A DNA stretch of 64,000 nt from Dokdonia donghaensis DSW-1 (GTDB taxonomy: Bacteria; Bacteroidota; Bacteroidia; Flavobacteriales; Flavobacteriaceae), in the NCBI RefSeq assembly GCF_001653755.1, contig NZ_CP015125.1, positions 1,560,501-1,624,500 on the forward strand. Reading direction: 5' to 3'. The notes under the pieces were generated by a model. That model was not told where the DNA came from. It worked only from the letters and a program-made list of their open reading frames with translations, and made no database searches. Positions 1 to 8,954 of the stretch are shown in pieces; within the stretch, counting starts at the first letter, position 1; the number at the start of each line of letters is the position of its first letter. The position numbers and the translations under genes were made by a program.

Positions 1-54
1 TTTTGTGGAAAAATACAAGCCTCTTTTTAGCGCAATTTGTGAGGTGCATTTTTA

Positions 55-70
55 CGCTTTCGCGAAAGCG
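55..70. repeat. Dispersed palindrome, exact copy 1
   Basis: This is a perfect CGCTTTCGCGAAAGCG palindrome lying between genes, just beyond the 3' end of the first gene. No T-run follows, so it is not an obvious terminator. Confidence 0.95.
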
Positions 71-83
71 GAATCTAAGCTAG

Positions 84-1436
84 TTAATTGCCAATTTGTA
101 AGTGATTCTCTTTATAAATCATTGGATATTTAGACCTCGCTGAAGCATCATCTCTTAGTTGAGGATGACTATTGTAATCAGTTCTCAACTGATAGATAGC
201 TTTTTTGTAACCTATCATAAATTCCAAATAATCTTCTACTGAAATATCTTGATTAATGGAAAAAACAAACGCAGTATCACTTTGTGCGCCTTCATAGATA
301 TATGAGTATATCGAATCTTTGATGGATGTCTTAGTGTTTTTGAAGGAAGCAATATTTAAAGTGTCTACGTTTTTATCTAGTATAAATTCTTCAAAAAATC
401 GAGGTGGTGGTGGAGGGGGAGGATACTCTTTTGAGTTAGACCATTTGTTATAAAGTTCTTTTGATGTGAAAATACGATGTTTGTAATAGATCTCCCATAA
501 AGTCTCAGAGTCAGTAATTGTTATTAATACCTTATTTGCATTGATTAATAGAAGTTTTTCAAATAATGTGTCTAGTTTATTCCATTTGATAGATTTATCA
601 ATATAGAAAACAGCATCATATCTATAATGAGATTGTTTAGATTCTAGGATAGACATCTGGACGTCGTGATAAGTCAAGAAACGATCCCATCCAAAAAATT
701 TGATACTATCATTCTTCTCTGTGACTTTAAATCTAATTTGATTCTGATGTGAATCCATAAATATGTCTTCACTATACTCGCTCTCAAGTTTAAATTCTGG
801 AATATTTGCAAATGATCCAGTTATAGCTTGAAGATTGCCTTGCTTATCATAAGCATTTATATTACTCAAAGCGATGATAAATACTAGTAGACTCAGTATA
901 GCAAAGTGAATACTCATTTTTGCGATTGTATACCCTTTTAAAAATCTCCTTAGACTTTTTACTTGGTCAAAGAATAAAACTATGGGTAATAATGCTATTG
1001 CATAAGCAATCTCCTTAAATACTATGGAACTGTGGGATATTATAATGCTTCCTATTGTGAGGGATAAAATCTTTAAAATCCAGAATATTGCAGTTGGGGT
1101 AAGAGCACTTTGATCATTTATAATTCTCCTCCCAGATTTTCTTTTTTGACTACTTGTGTCAGTTCCAGAAAAAATAAAAGCTATGCTAATTGTGTTTCCT
1201 AGCGCGACAGAAATTGAAGAAAAGAATAGCGCAATATAATTCCGTGTATCTGTATCTAGAGTATTATCTGCGTTATATACAAATGCTAAGTGTACGCTTT
1301 TCAGGAGTATAAAAAGATACTGCAAGAAGTAATAGAAGATAACAGCGGTTAAAATCCCTAAAACAATACCTAATAAGAATTTTCTTTTTGAGAATTCTTG
1401 TAGCGTTATTTTATGAAGAAATTTCTTTGAACCCAA
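84..1436 (-). CDS. Unknown membrane protein, weakly ExbD-like C-terminus
   Basis: I do not recognise the family. The N-terminal ~200 residues hold about five hydrophobic membrane segments (near residues 20-50, 65-90, 115-135, 140-155 and 173-190). A soluble C-terminal half of ~250 residues follows, with a run of seven prolines near residue 340. A stretch near residues 262-295 (VFYIDKS, then LLINANKVLITI) loosely resembles the periplasmic domain of ExbD/TolR proteins; that is an inference. No ATG exists between the in-frame stop of the upstream mpl gene and this ORF, so the start is taken as TTG at 1436, giving 450 residues. It lies 51 bp behind mpl on the same strand and could be cotranscribed. 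Confidence 0.6.
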   Translation of the reverse strand: MGSKKFLHKITLQEFSKRKFLLGIVLGILTAVIFYYFLQYLFILLKSVHLAFVYNADNTLDTDTRNYIALFFSSISVALGNTISIAFIFSGTDTSSQKRKSGRRIINDQSALTPTAIFWILKILSLTIGSIIISHSSIVFKEIAYAIALLPIVLFFDQVKSLRRFLKGYTIAKMSIHFAILSLLVFIIALSNINAYDKQGNLQAITGSFANIPEFKLESEYSEDIFMDSHQNQIRFKVTEKNDSIKFFGWDRFLTYHDVQMSILESKQSHYRYDAVFYIDKSIKWNKLDTLFEKLLLINANKVLITITDSETLWEIYYKHRIFTSKELYNKWSNSKEYPPPPPPPRFFEEFILDKNVDTLNIASFKNTKTSIKDSIYSYIYEGAQSDTAFVFSINQDISVEDYLEFMIGYKKAIYQLRTDYNSHPQLRDDASARSKYPMIYKENHLQIGN

Positions 1437-1487
1437 ATGTGTGTTGCTAGATTGTGTTCTAAGTTGGTAGTGATAAACTTGTATTTG

Positions 1488-2840
1488 TTACACCAACCCC
1501 TTAACCTCCTCAAAATCTAACCCGCCATAATTGCCGCTACTCATAAGCAGTATGGCTTTATTTTTAAGCTCTTGTTCAAATAGAAAGGCTTTAAAGTCTG
1601 CGGGGTCTGTAAATATGGTAAGGTCATCACGTTTAAATGCTGCTGCGATTTGCTGCGCTGTGATAGGTTCTAGTTTTTTGATTTCGACAGCCTTTGGTGA
1701 GTAAAAAACCACCGCCACATCTGCAGCATCTAGTGCTCCTTGATATTCGCTTAAAAACTCAGGATTCAGACTGCTGTAAGTATGAAGCTCTAGACAGGCT
1801 ACAACAGTATGGTCACCATATTGTTCTTTTACGGCACTTGTGGTTGCAGCTACTTTAGAAGGACTATGCGCAAAGTCTTTGTAAATGACCGTGTCTTTAC
1901 TTTTGGCGATAAGTTCTAGTCGCTTGCTGGCTCCTTTAAAGGTTGAGATGGCTTCATAAAAATCTTCTTCTATAACACCCATATGCTGGCAGATCCATTT
2001 GGCACCGGCTAGGTTATTGAGATTATGTTTCCCAAAAACTTCTATAGGCATCGCACCATCTGGAGTTTCTAGTAGCGTCTCTCCATTTTCTACCGTGTAC
2101 TCAGGTGTCTGGTAAGGATATTTTTTAATGTGAGCAGTGGCATTCTCTACTACTTTTACCACATTTTCATCTTCGGTATTGTACACCATTGCACCACCGT
2201 TTGTCATTGAGTCTACAAAAATCTGAAACTGCTCCACATAATTATCAAACATAGGAAAGACGTTAATATGATCCCAAGCAATACCGCTTAGTAGAGCAAT
2301 ATTAGGTTTGTATAAGTGAAATTTTGGTCTGCGATCTATAGGGCTACTCAGATACTCATCACCCTCCAGCACCATAAAATCTGCGTCATCTGTCATTCTC
2401 ACCATTGTGTCAAAGCCCTCTAGCTGTGCACCCACCATATAATCTACCTCTTTATCCCAGTAATGCATCACGTGCAGTATCATAGAGGTGATGGTGGTCT
2501 TACCGTGAGATCCTCCTATAACGACCCTAGTTTTGTCTTTTGCACGCTCATATAGATATTCTGGATATGAGTAAATGTTGAGACCTAGTTCTTGTGCTTT
2601 GAGCAGCTCTGGGTTGTCTTCTTTTGCGTGCATTCCTAAAATAACGGCATCGAGATCGCTTGTTATTTTTTCTGGAAACCAGCCAAATGCTTCAGGTAAT
2701 AGTCCATATTTTTCAAGTCGAGATTTTGACGGGTCAAAAATCGTGTCGTCACTACCTGTTACGGTCTCTCCTTTGTGATGTAAAGCAAGTGCTAGATTAT
2801 GCATTGCGGCTCCACCTATGGCTATAAAATGAATGTTCAT
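1488..2840 (-). CDS. mpl: UDP-N-acetylmuramate:tripeptide ligase Mpl
   Basis: This is a Mur-ligase-family protein that rejoins recycled tripeptide (L-Ala-gamma-D-Glu-meso-Dap) to UDP-MurNAc in peptidoglycan recycling, in the cytoplasm. The N-terminal Rossmann-like domain begins with a glycine-rich motif (IGGAAMHN, residues 8-15). The ATP-binding loop GGSHGKTT is at 109-116, followed by the Mur central and C-terminal domains. The length of 450 residues fits Mpl rather than MurC. It starts at ATG and is divergent from ftsY across a 295-bp gap. Function rests on family resemblance; substrate choice between Mpl and MurC is inferred from the N-terminal sequence and length. Confidence 0.9.
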   Translation of the reverse strand: MNIHFIAIGGAAMHNLALALHHKGETVTGSDDTIFDPSKSRLEKYGLLPEAFGWFPEKITSDLDAVILGMHAKEDNPELLKAQELGLNIYSYPEYLYERAKDKTRVVIGGSHGKTTITSMILHVMHYWDKEVDYMVGAQLEGFDTMVRMTDDADFMVLEGDEYLSSPIDRRPKFHLYKPNIALLSGIAWDHINVFPMFDNYVEQFQIFVDSMTNGGAMVYNTEDENVVKVVENATAHIKKYPYQTPEYTVENGETLLETPDGAMPIEVFGKHNLNNLAGAKWICQHMGVIEEDFYEAISTFKGASKRLELIAKSKDTVIYKDFAHSPSKVAATTSAVKEQYGDHTVVACLELHTYSSLNPEFLSEYQGALDAADVAVVFYSPKAVEIKKLEPITAQQIAAAFKRDDLTIFTDPADFKAFLFEQELKNKAILLMSSGNYGGLDFEEVKGLV

Positions 2841-2922
2841 ATGTTGTAAAAGTCTTTATCGTAAAAATAAGATTTCGATTCCAAATGTGCGAGTATTATA
2901 AGTTCTATTTTGGGTGTGAGTA

Positions 2923-2938
2923 CGCTTTCGCGAAAGCG
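2923..2938. repeat. Dispersed palindrome, exact copy 2
   Basis: Perfect copy in the mpl/ftsY divergent intergenic region. The symmetry extends outward to TA...TA on both sides. Confidence 0.95.
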
Positions 2939-3076
2939 TAACAAAAAACATTTTCTTCTATTAAACCTCGCTGTCAAAACACTGTTACGACTGCAAAAAG
3001 GCGTTTGTTTATGCAGAAATATTGACGCTCTGCGAGTTGTCTGTACTGACATAACGACATTCTCAGTAAAAGGCAC

Positions 3077-3084
3077 TATTTTTG
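3077..3084 (+). promoter_or_regulatory. Putative ftsY -7 promoter box
   Basis: TATTTTTG matches the Bacteroidota -7 consensus TAnnTTTG and lies about 50 bp upstream of the ftsY ATG. I see no clear -33 TTG at the usual spacing. Confidence 0.5.
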
Positions 3085-3135
3085 TCTAACCGATACCAAC
3101 GTTCTGCTTACGGAACACAGAAAACGCACAACCAA

Positions 3136-4089
3136 ATGAGTTTCTTCAAGAAAATATTTTCAAAAGAAAAAAAAGAAACCCTTGATAAAGGGCTAGAGAA
3201 GACAAAAACGAGCTTCTTTGATAAGATGAGTAAGGCAGTTGCCGGAAAGTCTAAGGTAGATGATGATGTACTTGATAATCTTGAAGAAGTTCTTGTTACT
3301 AGTGATGTGGGTGTAAAAACCACGCTTAAAGTAATCACGCGTATAGAAGAGCGTGTGGCCAAAGATAAGTATGTAGGTACAGATGAGCTTAACAGGATAC
3401 TACGTGAAGAAATTGCCGGTCTACTAAGTGAGACAAACACAGGTAACGCAACCGAATTTGAAATCCCATCGCAAAATAAACCACACGTGATTATGGTGGT
3501 AGGTGTAAACGGTGTAGGAAAAACAACCACTATAGGAAAGCTTGCTTACCAATTTAAAAAGCAAGGTAAAAAGGTGGTACTAGGTGCGGCAGATACGTTT
3601 AGAGCGGCAGCGATAGATCAGTTACAGGTATGGGCAGATCGAGTAGATGTACCTATTGTAAAACAACAAATGGGAAGTGACCCAGCCTCAGTAGCCTTTG
3701 ACGCATTAGAGAGTGGCGTAAAACAAGATGCAGATGTGATTATTATTGACACTGCCGGGAGATTACACAATAAGGTGAACCTTATGAACGAGCTTACTAA
3801 GGTGAAGCGTGTGATGCAAAAGGTAGTGGGAGATGCTCCTCACGATGTACTTCTTGTACTTGATGGTTCTACAGGTCAAAACGCCTTTGAACAAGCAAAA
3901 CAATTTACAGCAGCTACAGAGGTGACTTCGCTAGCAGTAACAAAACTAGATGGTACCGCAAAGGGTGGTGTGGTTATAGGAATTTCTGATCAGTTTCAAA
4001 TCCCTGTAAAATACATTGGAGTAGGAGAAGGTATAGAAGATTTACAAGTCTTTAATAAAGTAGAGTTTGTAGATAGTTTCTTTAAATAG
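3136..4089 (+). CDS. ftsY: Signal recognition particle receptor FtsY
   Basis: SRP-GTPase that docks ribosome-nascent chain-SRP complexes at the inner membrane. The chain starts MSFFKKIFSKEKK, then has an N-domain and a G-domain. Visible G motifs are the P-loop GVNGVGKTT at residues 123-131, DTFRAAA near 153-159, DTAGR at 205-209 and TKLDGTAKGG at 269-278. It is 317 residues and lacks the long acidic A-domain of the E. coli protein, as is common in Bacteroidota. The open frame extends 18 codons further upstream to a TTG, but the ATG at 3136 is the natural start. It follows a putative promoter at 3077. Confidence 0.96.
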   Translation: MSFFKKIFSKEKKETLDKGLEKTKTSFFDKMSKAVAGKSKVDDDVLDNLEEVLVTSDVGVKTTLKVITRIEERVAKDKYVGTDELNRILREEIAGLLSETNTGNATEFEIPSQNKPHVIMVVGVNGVGKTTTIGKLAYQFKKQGKKVVLGAADTFRAAAIDQLQVWADRVDVPIVKQQMGSDPASVAFDALESGVKQDADVIIIDTAGRLHNKVNLMNELTKVKRVMQKVVGDAPHDVLLVLDGSTGQNAFEQAKQFTAATEVTSLAVTKLDGTAKGGVVIGISDQFQIPVKYIGVGEGIEDLQVFNKVEFVDSFFK

Positions 4090-4102
4090 GCCATCACTTT
4101 TT

Positions 4103-4435
4103 ATGAAACTCGATTTTAGGTGGCTTCCAGAACTTACGTTGCGTACCTTACGAGTGGTTGCTATTGGTTTCTTGTTACTTAACCTGTATAGCGTGTATAC
4201 AGCATACACTGCTGTAAGGAGTGACCTTGTGCCTAAATATCTAACGCAGTACACCGCTTTTCCTCACTATATTTTTATTGCTTTTTACAGTCTCATTATA
4301 TTTTATATATGGAGAATCCTTAAAGGAGCGATAGCTTCACAATACTGGTGGATGCCCGTAATTGCAGTTGTTATACTTGAGTCTACTAAGTTTTTTATCT
4401 ACGGTTTCTTGATGTGGGTTAATCCTTTTGGGTGA
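4103..4435 (+). CDS. Small hypothetical membrane protein
   Basis: Unrecognised protein of 110 residues with three predicted membrane spans (around residues 18-38, 52-70 and 82-105). It starts 13 bp after the ftsY stop, so it is probably cotranscribed with ftsY. The aromatic-rich WWMP turn before the last span and the short C-terminal tail suggest an integral inner membrane protein. No function is proposed. Confidence 0.7.
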   Translation: MKLDFRWLPELTLRTLRVVAIGFLLLNLYSVYTAYTAVRSDLVPKYLTQYTAFPHYIFIAFYSLIIFYIWRILKGAIASQYWWMPVIAVVILESTKFFIYGFLMWVNPFG

Positions 4436-4472
4436 CGCTTTTTGTATTTTTAGTGAACCATAAAAATGCACT

Positions 4473-6155
4473 ATGAAATACTTGTATACCCTCGCGCTCG
4501 CAACGGCGCTTTTTTCTTGTAAAAACGAAGCTCCTACTACTGCGGCAGAAACAACTCCGCGATATGTTTGGGAAGCTTATAATGACTCCCTAGATATTGC
4601 AAAAACGCAAGCCCTTGAAAATAGCAGAATGCACCTCAAGCTTGTAAACGCAAAGGGGCTCGATAAAAATGATATTTGGAAAGATCTTAATGGGGAGATA
4701 AATACGCTTTCGCGAAAGCGTATCTCAGAAATCTCTCCGCTTATTTTAGAACAAGATATCCCGACCATCCAGAAGCACGTTAAAAATGGAGATTACTCAT
4801 ACGAAGAACTGACCCTATTTTATCTAAATCGTATTGCGCGTTTTGAAAGTGATAACAACTTAGCGCTTAACGGAGTCATCGCTCTGAATAAAGAAGTGGT
4901 GAAGGAAGCGAGAGCACTTGATACTAAAGATAAATCTACCATAGATGAATATTCTGTGTACGGTATGCCTATACTTTTAAAAGATAACATTGGCGCAGCG
5001 GGAATGCCCACAACAGCAGGATCTGTAGCACTCACAGATAATAATGCAGGTGATGCATTTATTACCAAACGCCTCAAAGAAGAAAATGCTATAATACTAG
5101 GTAAAGCCAACTTGAGTGAGTGGGCTTACTTTTTATGTTCGGGTTGTCCAGTAGGTTATAGTGCTGTAGGTGGTCAGACCATAAATCCGTACGGTCGTTT
5201 ACAATTTGAGTCAGGAGGATCAAGTTCTGGATCTGGGGTGAGCGTAGCGGCAAATTATGCCGTAGCCGCCATAGGGTCTGAAACGAGTGGTTCTATACTA
5301 TCACCTTCTAGCCAAAATAACCTAGTGGGGCTTAAACCTACCATCGGTCTTTTAAGTCGTAGTGGGATTGTACCTATTTCTAGTCACCTTGACACACCTG
5401 GTCCTATGACAAAGAATGTAGTGGATAATGCGATTGTACTACAAGCGCTCACAGGTAAAGACGCTGCAGATTCTTATAGTTATGCATCTAGTGGTAATTA
5501 TGTACAAGCTGTTAAAGAAGGGAACCTTGAAGGAAAATATCTTGGTGTTATAAAGGGATACTTGCAAGACAGTACGTATGCCGCGGCTATCAATAAGCTT
5601 AAGGAAACAAAAGCCACACTTGTTGAGGTAGATATGGAGCGAGTTAATATGCCTGGTTTTCTGTCTATCTTAAATATAGATATGAAAAATGATCTCCCTA
5701 CTTATTACGATGCAGAGGTTGCCCCTACAGTAAAAAATAGAAATATAGAGGAGCTCATTTCATTTAATAATCAAGATAGTCTTGCGCGTATTCCTTACGG
5801 ACAACAGCTTTTTAAAGGTATCGTTGCAGATAGCACAACCGATACAGAGCTTAAAGCAATCAAAGAAAACCTTATGCAGGTTACTCAAGCATATTTTCAA
5901 GACCCACTAAGCAAACACCCCGAAGCTGGTGGTCAACTAGACGCCATACTTTCTATAAATAATTATGATGCTGGCTATGCCGCAGCGGCACACTATCCGG
6001 CACTTACAGTCCCTATGGGTTTCACTTCACAAGGAGAGCCTAAGGGAATTACCATCATCACTCCATCTAAGCAGGAAGAAGTGATTTATAATATCGCGGT
6101 AGGAGTAGAGCGCACACTTAATGCTAGAACACTACCAGAAGGATATCAGGAGTAA
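4473..6155 (+). CDS. Amidase-signature lipoprotein
   Basis: Amidase-signature family hydrolase, the superfamily of GatA and FAAH, acting on a C-N amide bond of unknown substrate. The signal peptide ends in the lipobox LFSC (Cys16), so the enzyme is probably anchored in the periplasm or outer membrane, which argues against GatA. The catalytic triad is visible as Lys170 (PILLKDNIG), cis-Ser250 in GGSSSGSG and nucleophile Ser274 in the SETSGSI motif; the Ser-Ser spacing of 24 equals that of FAAH. Length is 560 residues, with ~100 residues before the core fold. A dispersed palindrome is embedded in frame at residues 79-83 (LSRKR), in the N-terminal extension. Confidence 0.88.
   Translation: MKYLYTLALATALFSCKNEAPTTAAETTPRYVWEAYNDSLDIAKTQALENSRMHLKLVNAKGLDKNDIWKDLNGEINTLSRKRISEISPLILEQDIPTIQKHVKNGDYSYEELTLFYLNRIARFESDNNLALNGVIALNKEVVKEARALDTKDKSTIDEYSVYGMPILLKDNIGAAGMPTTAGSVALTDNNAGDAFITKRLKEENAIILGKANLSEWAYFLCSGCPVGYSAVGGQTINPYGRLQFESGGSSSGSGVSVAANYAVAAIGSETSGSILSPSSQNNLVGLKPTIGLLSRSGIVPISSHLDTPGPMTKNVVDNAIVLQALTGKDAADSYSYASSGNYVQAVKEGNLEGKYLGVIKGYLQDSTYAAAINKLKETKATLVEVDMERVNMPGFLSILNIDMKNDLPTYYDAEVAPTVKNRNIEELISFNNQDSLARIPYGQQLFKGIVADSTTDTELKAIKENLMQVTQAYFQDPLSKHPEAGGQLDAILSINNYDAGYAAAAHYPALTVPMGFTSQGEPKGITIITPSKQEEVIYNIAVGVERTLNARTLPEGYQE
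4705..4720. repeat. Dispersed palindrome, exact copy 3 (in amidase gene)
   Basis: Perfect copy inside the amidase reading frame, coding TLSRKR. Confidence 0.95.
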
Positions 6156-6202
6156 AAGAAGAAATACATTTTAAATGGCTGTTGTCGTCTAGCTCTTAAA
6201 AG

Positions 6203-7324
6203 CTATTGGATAACAGTCATTATTTTTTCCCATAAATCTGTATCAAAACCAGATGGACCTAATAATGACTCTTCAGTTGCATCGCCTAGGCGTATTACTA
6301 CTAGTCCTTCACTAGGTAAAACATATACTTTTTGATCATCTTTACCTAAACCAGCGATAAGATCATCTGGAGCAGTAGGGATTAATTTTCCTGTAAATGT
6401 TGTCGTGGTGCTGGGTAGTCTATAGCTGTCTTGCCCATTAAGCCACCATAAATATCCGTAAGCCTCATTAATATCTTGAGAAGGCGTTGTCATTTCTGTA
6501 AAATATGAGGCATCTATTAGTTGATTTCCGTCCCAATTTCCTTCATTGAGCGTGAGTAGTCCAAAACGCGCCATACTTCGAGCTGTACTAAAGTATAATC
6601 TAAAATAGCCAAAAGGCACCCAAGCACCCGTCATACCAGTTTGTGACTTAAGCTTATTGTCATAGTAGGTATTAAAATCATCGGGTACAGCTGCTGTTAC
6701 TACGTCTTGTAATAAGGTGTAAAAAGCGTTATGATAGTACCACTCGGCACCAGCATCATTCAGGTACAGCAGACACTCAGGGTCAGAGCAGTTGGTATCG
6801 TCTACTGTATAGTCTCCTCCACTGGTCATCGTGAGTTGGTTACGTATTGTTACCGCTGCTTCCTGTTCTGGAGTCATAGTAGTCCATCCCGTGCCTAGAT
6901 AATTGCTGGAAGCATCATTTATAGATAAGTAGCCTTCTTGTTGTGCAATACCTACGGTATAAGCCGTGAGCGTTTTTGCAGCGCTATTCCAGCGATGGCT
7001 CGTGGTTGCGTCTGTATCTTGATAATAATTCTCTACTACTATTTTTCCATCTTTAAGGATAATAAAAGCGTTGCTATTATTTTCTGCTACATAATCAGTA
7101 AGATCTTGTAAGGCTGCAAGATTCCAGTTAAGAGTAGACGGTCCTGTTACTTCCCAGGTGTCACCTGTTATAGGAGGGAAGTATAGATTATTAGTCTCGC
7201 CAGTATCATCTGGCTCTTCTGCGATGGTATCGTCAGTTATAATAATTGTATCATTTGTAATGATTTCATTATCTGTTGTTGAACACGATAGACTTATAAG
7301 CAATAAGAAATATAGGTAACGCAT
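6203..7324 (-). CDS. Serine hydrolase, beta-lactamase class C family lipoprotein
   Basis: Class C beta-lactamase/penicillin-binding-like serine hydrolase. The start is set at the second of two adjacent ATGs, giving MRYLYF, a hydrophobic stretch and a lipobox with Cys14; an acidic linker follows. The SxxK nucleophile motif is SAAK at residues 114-117 and the YxN motif is YHN at 197-199. The C-terminal KTG-like box is not obvious. It is probably a cell-envelope esterase, peptidase or amidase of unknown substrate. It is convergent with the amidase gene and divergent from rimO. Confidence 0.85.
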   Translation of the reverse strand: MRYLYFLLLISLSCSTTDNEIITNDTIIITDDTIAEEPDDTGETNNLYFPPITGDTWEVTGPSTLNWNLAALQDLTDYVAENNSNAFIILKDGKIVVENYYQDTDATTSHRWNSAAKTLTAYTVGIAQQEGYLSINDASSNYLGTGWTTMTPEQEAAVTIRNQLTMTSGGDYTVDDTNCSDPECLLYLNDAGAEWYYHNAFYTLLQDVVTAAVPDDFNTYYDNKLKSQTGMTGAWVPFGYFRLYFSTARSMARFGLLTLNEGNWDGNQLIDASYFTEMTTPSQDINEAYGYLWWLNGQDSYRLPSTTTTFTGKLIPTAPDDLIAGLGKDDQKVYVLPSEGLVVIRLGDATEESLLGPSGFDTDLWEKIMTVIQ

Positions 7325-7457
7325 CATTGAGGCTTTATGATAGGACTCTAAAATATAAAAAAGGATTAATGTAGCTCTCATAATTAAGGAATTGGCAGTT
7401 TTTAAAGCTATCAAAAGGTGTAAAATATCAACGTGCTATTTACTATGTTATTTGGCT

Positions 7458-7465
7458 TATCTTTG
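7458..7465 (+). promoter_or_regulatory. Putative rimO -7 promoter box
   Basis: TATCTTTG matches TAnnTTTG and lies 21 bp before the rimO ATG, with a purine-rich AAAAGGAAGG ribosome-binding-like stretch in between. Confidence 0.55.
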
Positions 7466-7486
7466 CACTCCCTTAAAAGGAAGGCT

Positions 7487-8839
7487 ATGCGTACAAAATC
7501 ATTGAAGAAGAATAAGATAAACGTAGTAACTCTAGGTTGCTCAAAAAACGTTTATGATAGTGAGGTCTTAATGGGCCAGCTTAAAGCAAATGAGATGGAT
7601 GTTGCTCACGAAGAAGATGGTAACATTGTTGTGATTAACACCTGTGGATTTATAGACAATGCAAAAGAGGAGTCTGTAAACACCATTCTTGAGTACGTAA
7701 AGCAAAAGGAAGAAGGCGATGTAGACAAGGTATTTGTTACAGGATGTCTTTCTGAGCGATACAAGCCAGACCTTCAAAAGGAGATTCCAGATGTAGATCA
7801 GTATTTTGGAACAACAGAGCTACCAGGATTACTTAAAGCACTTGGAGCAGACTATAAGCACGAGCTTATAGGTGAGCGTATCACAACTACACCAAAAAAC
7901 TACGCCTACCTAAAAATAGCCGAAGGCTGTGACCGCCCTTGTTCTTTCTGTGCAATTCCTTTAATGAGAGGTAAGCACAAGTCAAAATCTATTGAGCACC
8001 TCGTAGTAGAAGCAAAAAAACTTGCTGCAAACGGCGTGACAGAGTTAATCCTCATAGCACAAGATCTTACGTATTACGGTCTTGACTTATATAAAAAACG
8101 TAACCTAGCAGAGCTTCTTGAAAACCTTGTTCAAGTAGAAGGTATAGAATGGATTCGTCTACACTATGCATTTCCTTCTGGTTTCCCGGTAGATGTACTT
8201 GATGTGATGAAGCGTGAGCCTAAGGTGTGTAACTACCTTGATATTCCGTTGCAACACATTGCAGATCCTATTTTAAAATCTATGCGACGTGGTACAACAA
8301 TGGCAAAAACAAATGCGTTGTTAGAACGCTTTCGCGAAAGCGTACCAGAGATGACCATAAGAACTACCCTTATTGTAGGATATCCTGGAGAAACCGAAGA
8401 AGATTTCCAAACGCTGAAGCAATGGGTAAAAGATCAACGTTTTGAACGTTTAGGATGTTTTACATACTCACACGAGGAAAATACACACGCATATAATCTA
8501 GAGGACGATGTGCCAGAGGATGTAAAAATGGATCGCGCAAACCAGATTATGGAGATCCAATCACAAATTTCTTGGGAGCTCAATCAGCAGAAAATAGGGA
8601 AGGAGTTTAAAATTGTTGTAGATCGTAAAGAAGGAAACTTCTTTATAGGTCGTACAGAATTTGACTCACCAGATGTAGATAACGAGGTCCTAGTTGATGC
8701 GACTAAGTTTTATTTAAAAACTGGAGACTACGCAATGGTAAAAGTAACAGAGGCAGAAGATTTTGATCTGTATGCAGAACCACTTGTAGCCTTAGAGCGA
8801 CCACAAGCATTGCACGCAAAACGTGCTACCAAAAAATAA
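7487..8839 (+). CDS. rimO: Ribosomal protein S12 methylthiotransferase RimO
   Basis: Radical-SAM methylthiotransferase that modifies an aspartate of ribosomal protein S12. The UPF0004 domain carries three Fe-S cysteines (Cys18, Cys53, Cys87). The radical SAM motif CxxxCxxC is at Cys148, Cys152 and Cys155 (GCDRPCSFC), and a TRAM-like C-terminal domain follows. The ATG at 7487 is chosen because a -7 box and an AAGGAAGG stretch lie just upstream, although the frame is open to 7433. Length is 450 residues. The gene contains an exact dispersed palindrome that codes RFRESV (8327-8342). Confidence 0.95.
   Translation: MRTKSLKKNKINVVTLGCSKNVYDSEVLMGQLKANEMDVAHEEDGNIVVINTCGFIDNAKEESVNTILEYVKQKEEGDVDKVFVTGCLSERYKPDLQKEIPDVDQYFGTTELPGLLKALGADYKHELIGERITTTPKNYAYLKIAEGCDRPCSFCAIPLMRGKHKSKSIEHLVVEAKKLAANGVTELILIAQDLTYYGLDLYKKRNLAELLENLVQVEGIEWIRLHYAFPSGFPVDVLDVMKREPKVCNYLDIPLQHIADPILKSMRRGTTMAKTNALLERFRESVPEMTIRTTLIVGYPGETEEDFQTLKQWVKDQRFERLGCFTYSHEENTHAYNLEDDVPEDVKMDRANQIMEIQSQISWELNQQKIGKEFKIVVDRKEGNFFIGRTEFDSPDVDNEVLVDATKFYLKTGDYAMVKVTEAEDFDLYAEPLVALERPQALHAKRATKK
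8327..8342. repeat. Dispersed palindrome, exact copy 4 (in rimO)
   Basis: Perfect copy within rimO, read in the RFRESV frame. It is the only exact intragenic copy in that frame. Confidence 0.95.
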
Positions 8840-8859
8840 GAAGTAGTAAATTAATTTAC

Positions 8860-8898
8860 AAAAAGCCTTTTGGAACAAATGTTTTGAAAGGCTTTTTT
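8860..8898 (+). terminator. Rho-independent terminator after rimO
   Basis: AAAAGCCTTT at 8861-8870 pairs with AAAGGCTTTT at 8887-8896, followed by T residues. It separates rimO from the next lipoprotein gene. Confidence 0.85.
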
Positions 8899-8924
8899 GT
8901 GTGTAAGAGTTTGTTTGCAAGGCT

Positions 8925-8932
8925 TACATTTG
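8925..8932 (+). promoter_or_regulatory. Putative -7 promoter box
   Basis: TACATTTG lies 22 bp upstream of the BNR-like lipoprotein ATG and just after the rimO terminator. Confidence 0.5.
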
Positions 8933-8954
8933 TAGCACTAAAAAAGCCTTTTTT

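Noticed and set aside
2837..3076. Possible 79-residue gene on the minus strand between mpl and ftsY
   Set aside because: It spans the divergent promoter region, overlaps the mpl start, contains the palindrome read as RFRESV and has a composition unlike a real protein.
4473..6155. Amidase gene as gatA
   Set aside because: It has a lipobox signal peptide and an N-terminal extension and stands apart from gatB and gatC.
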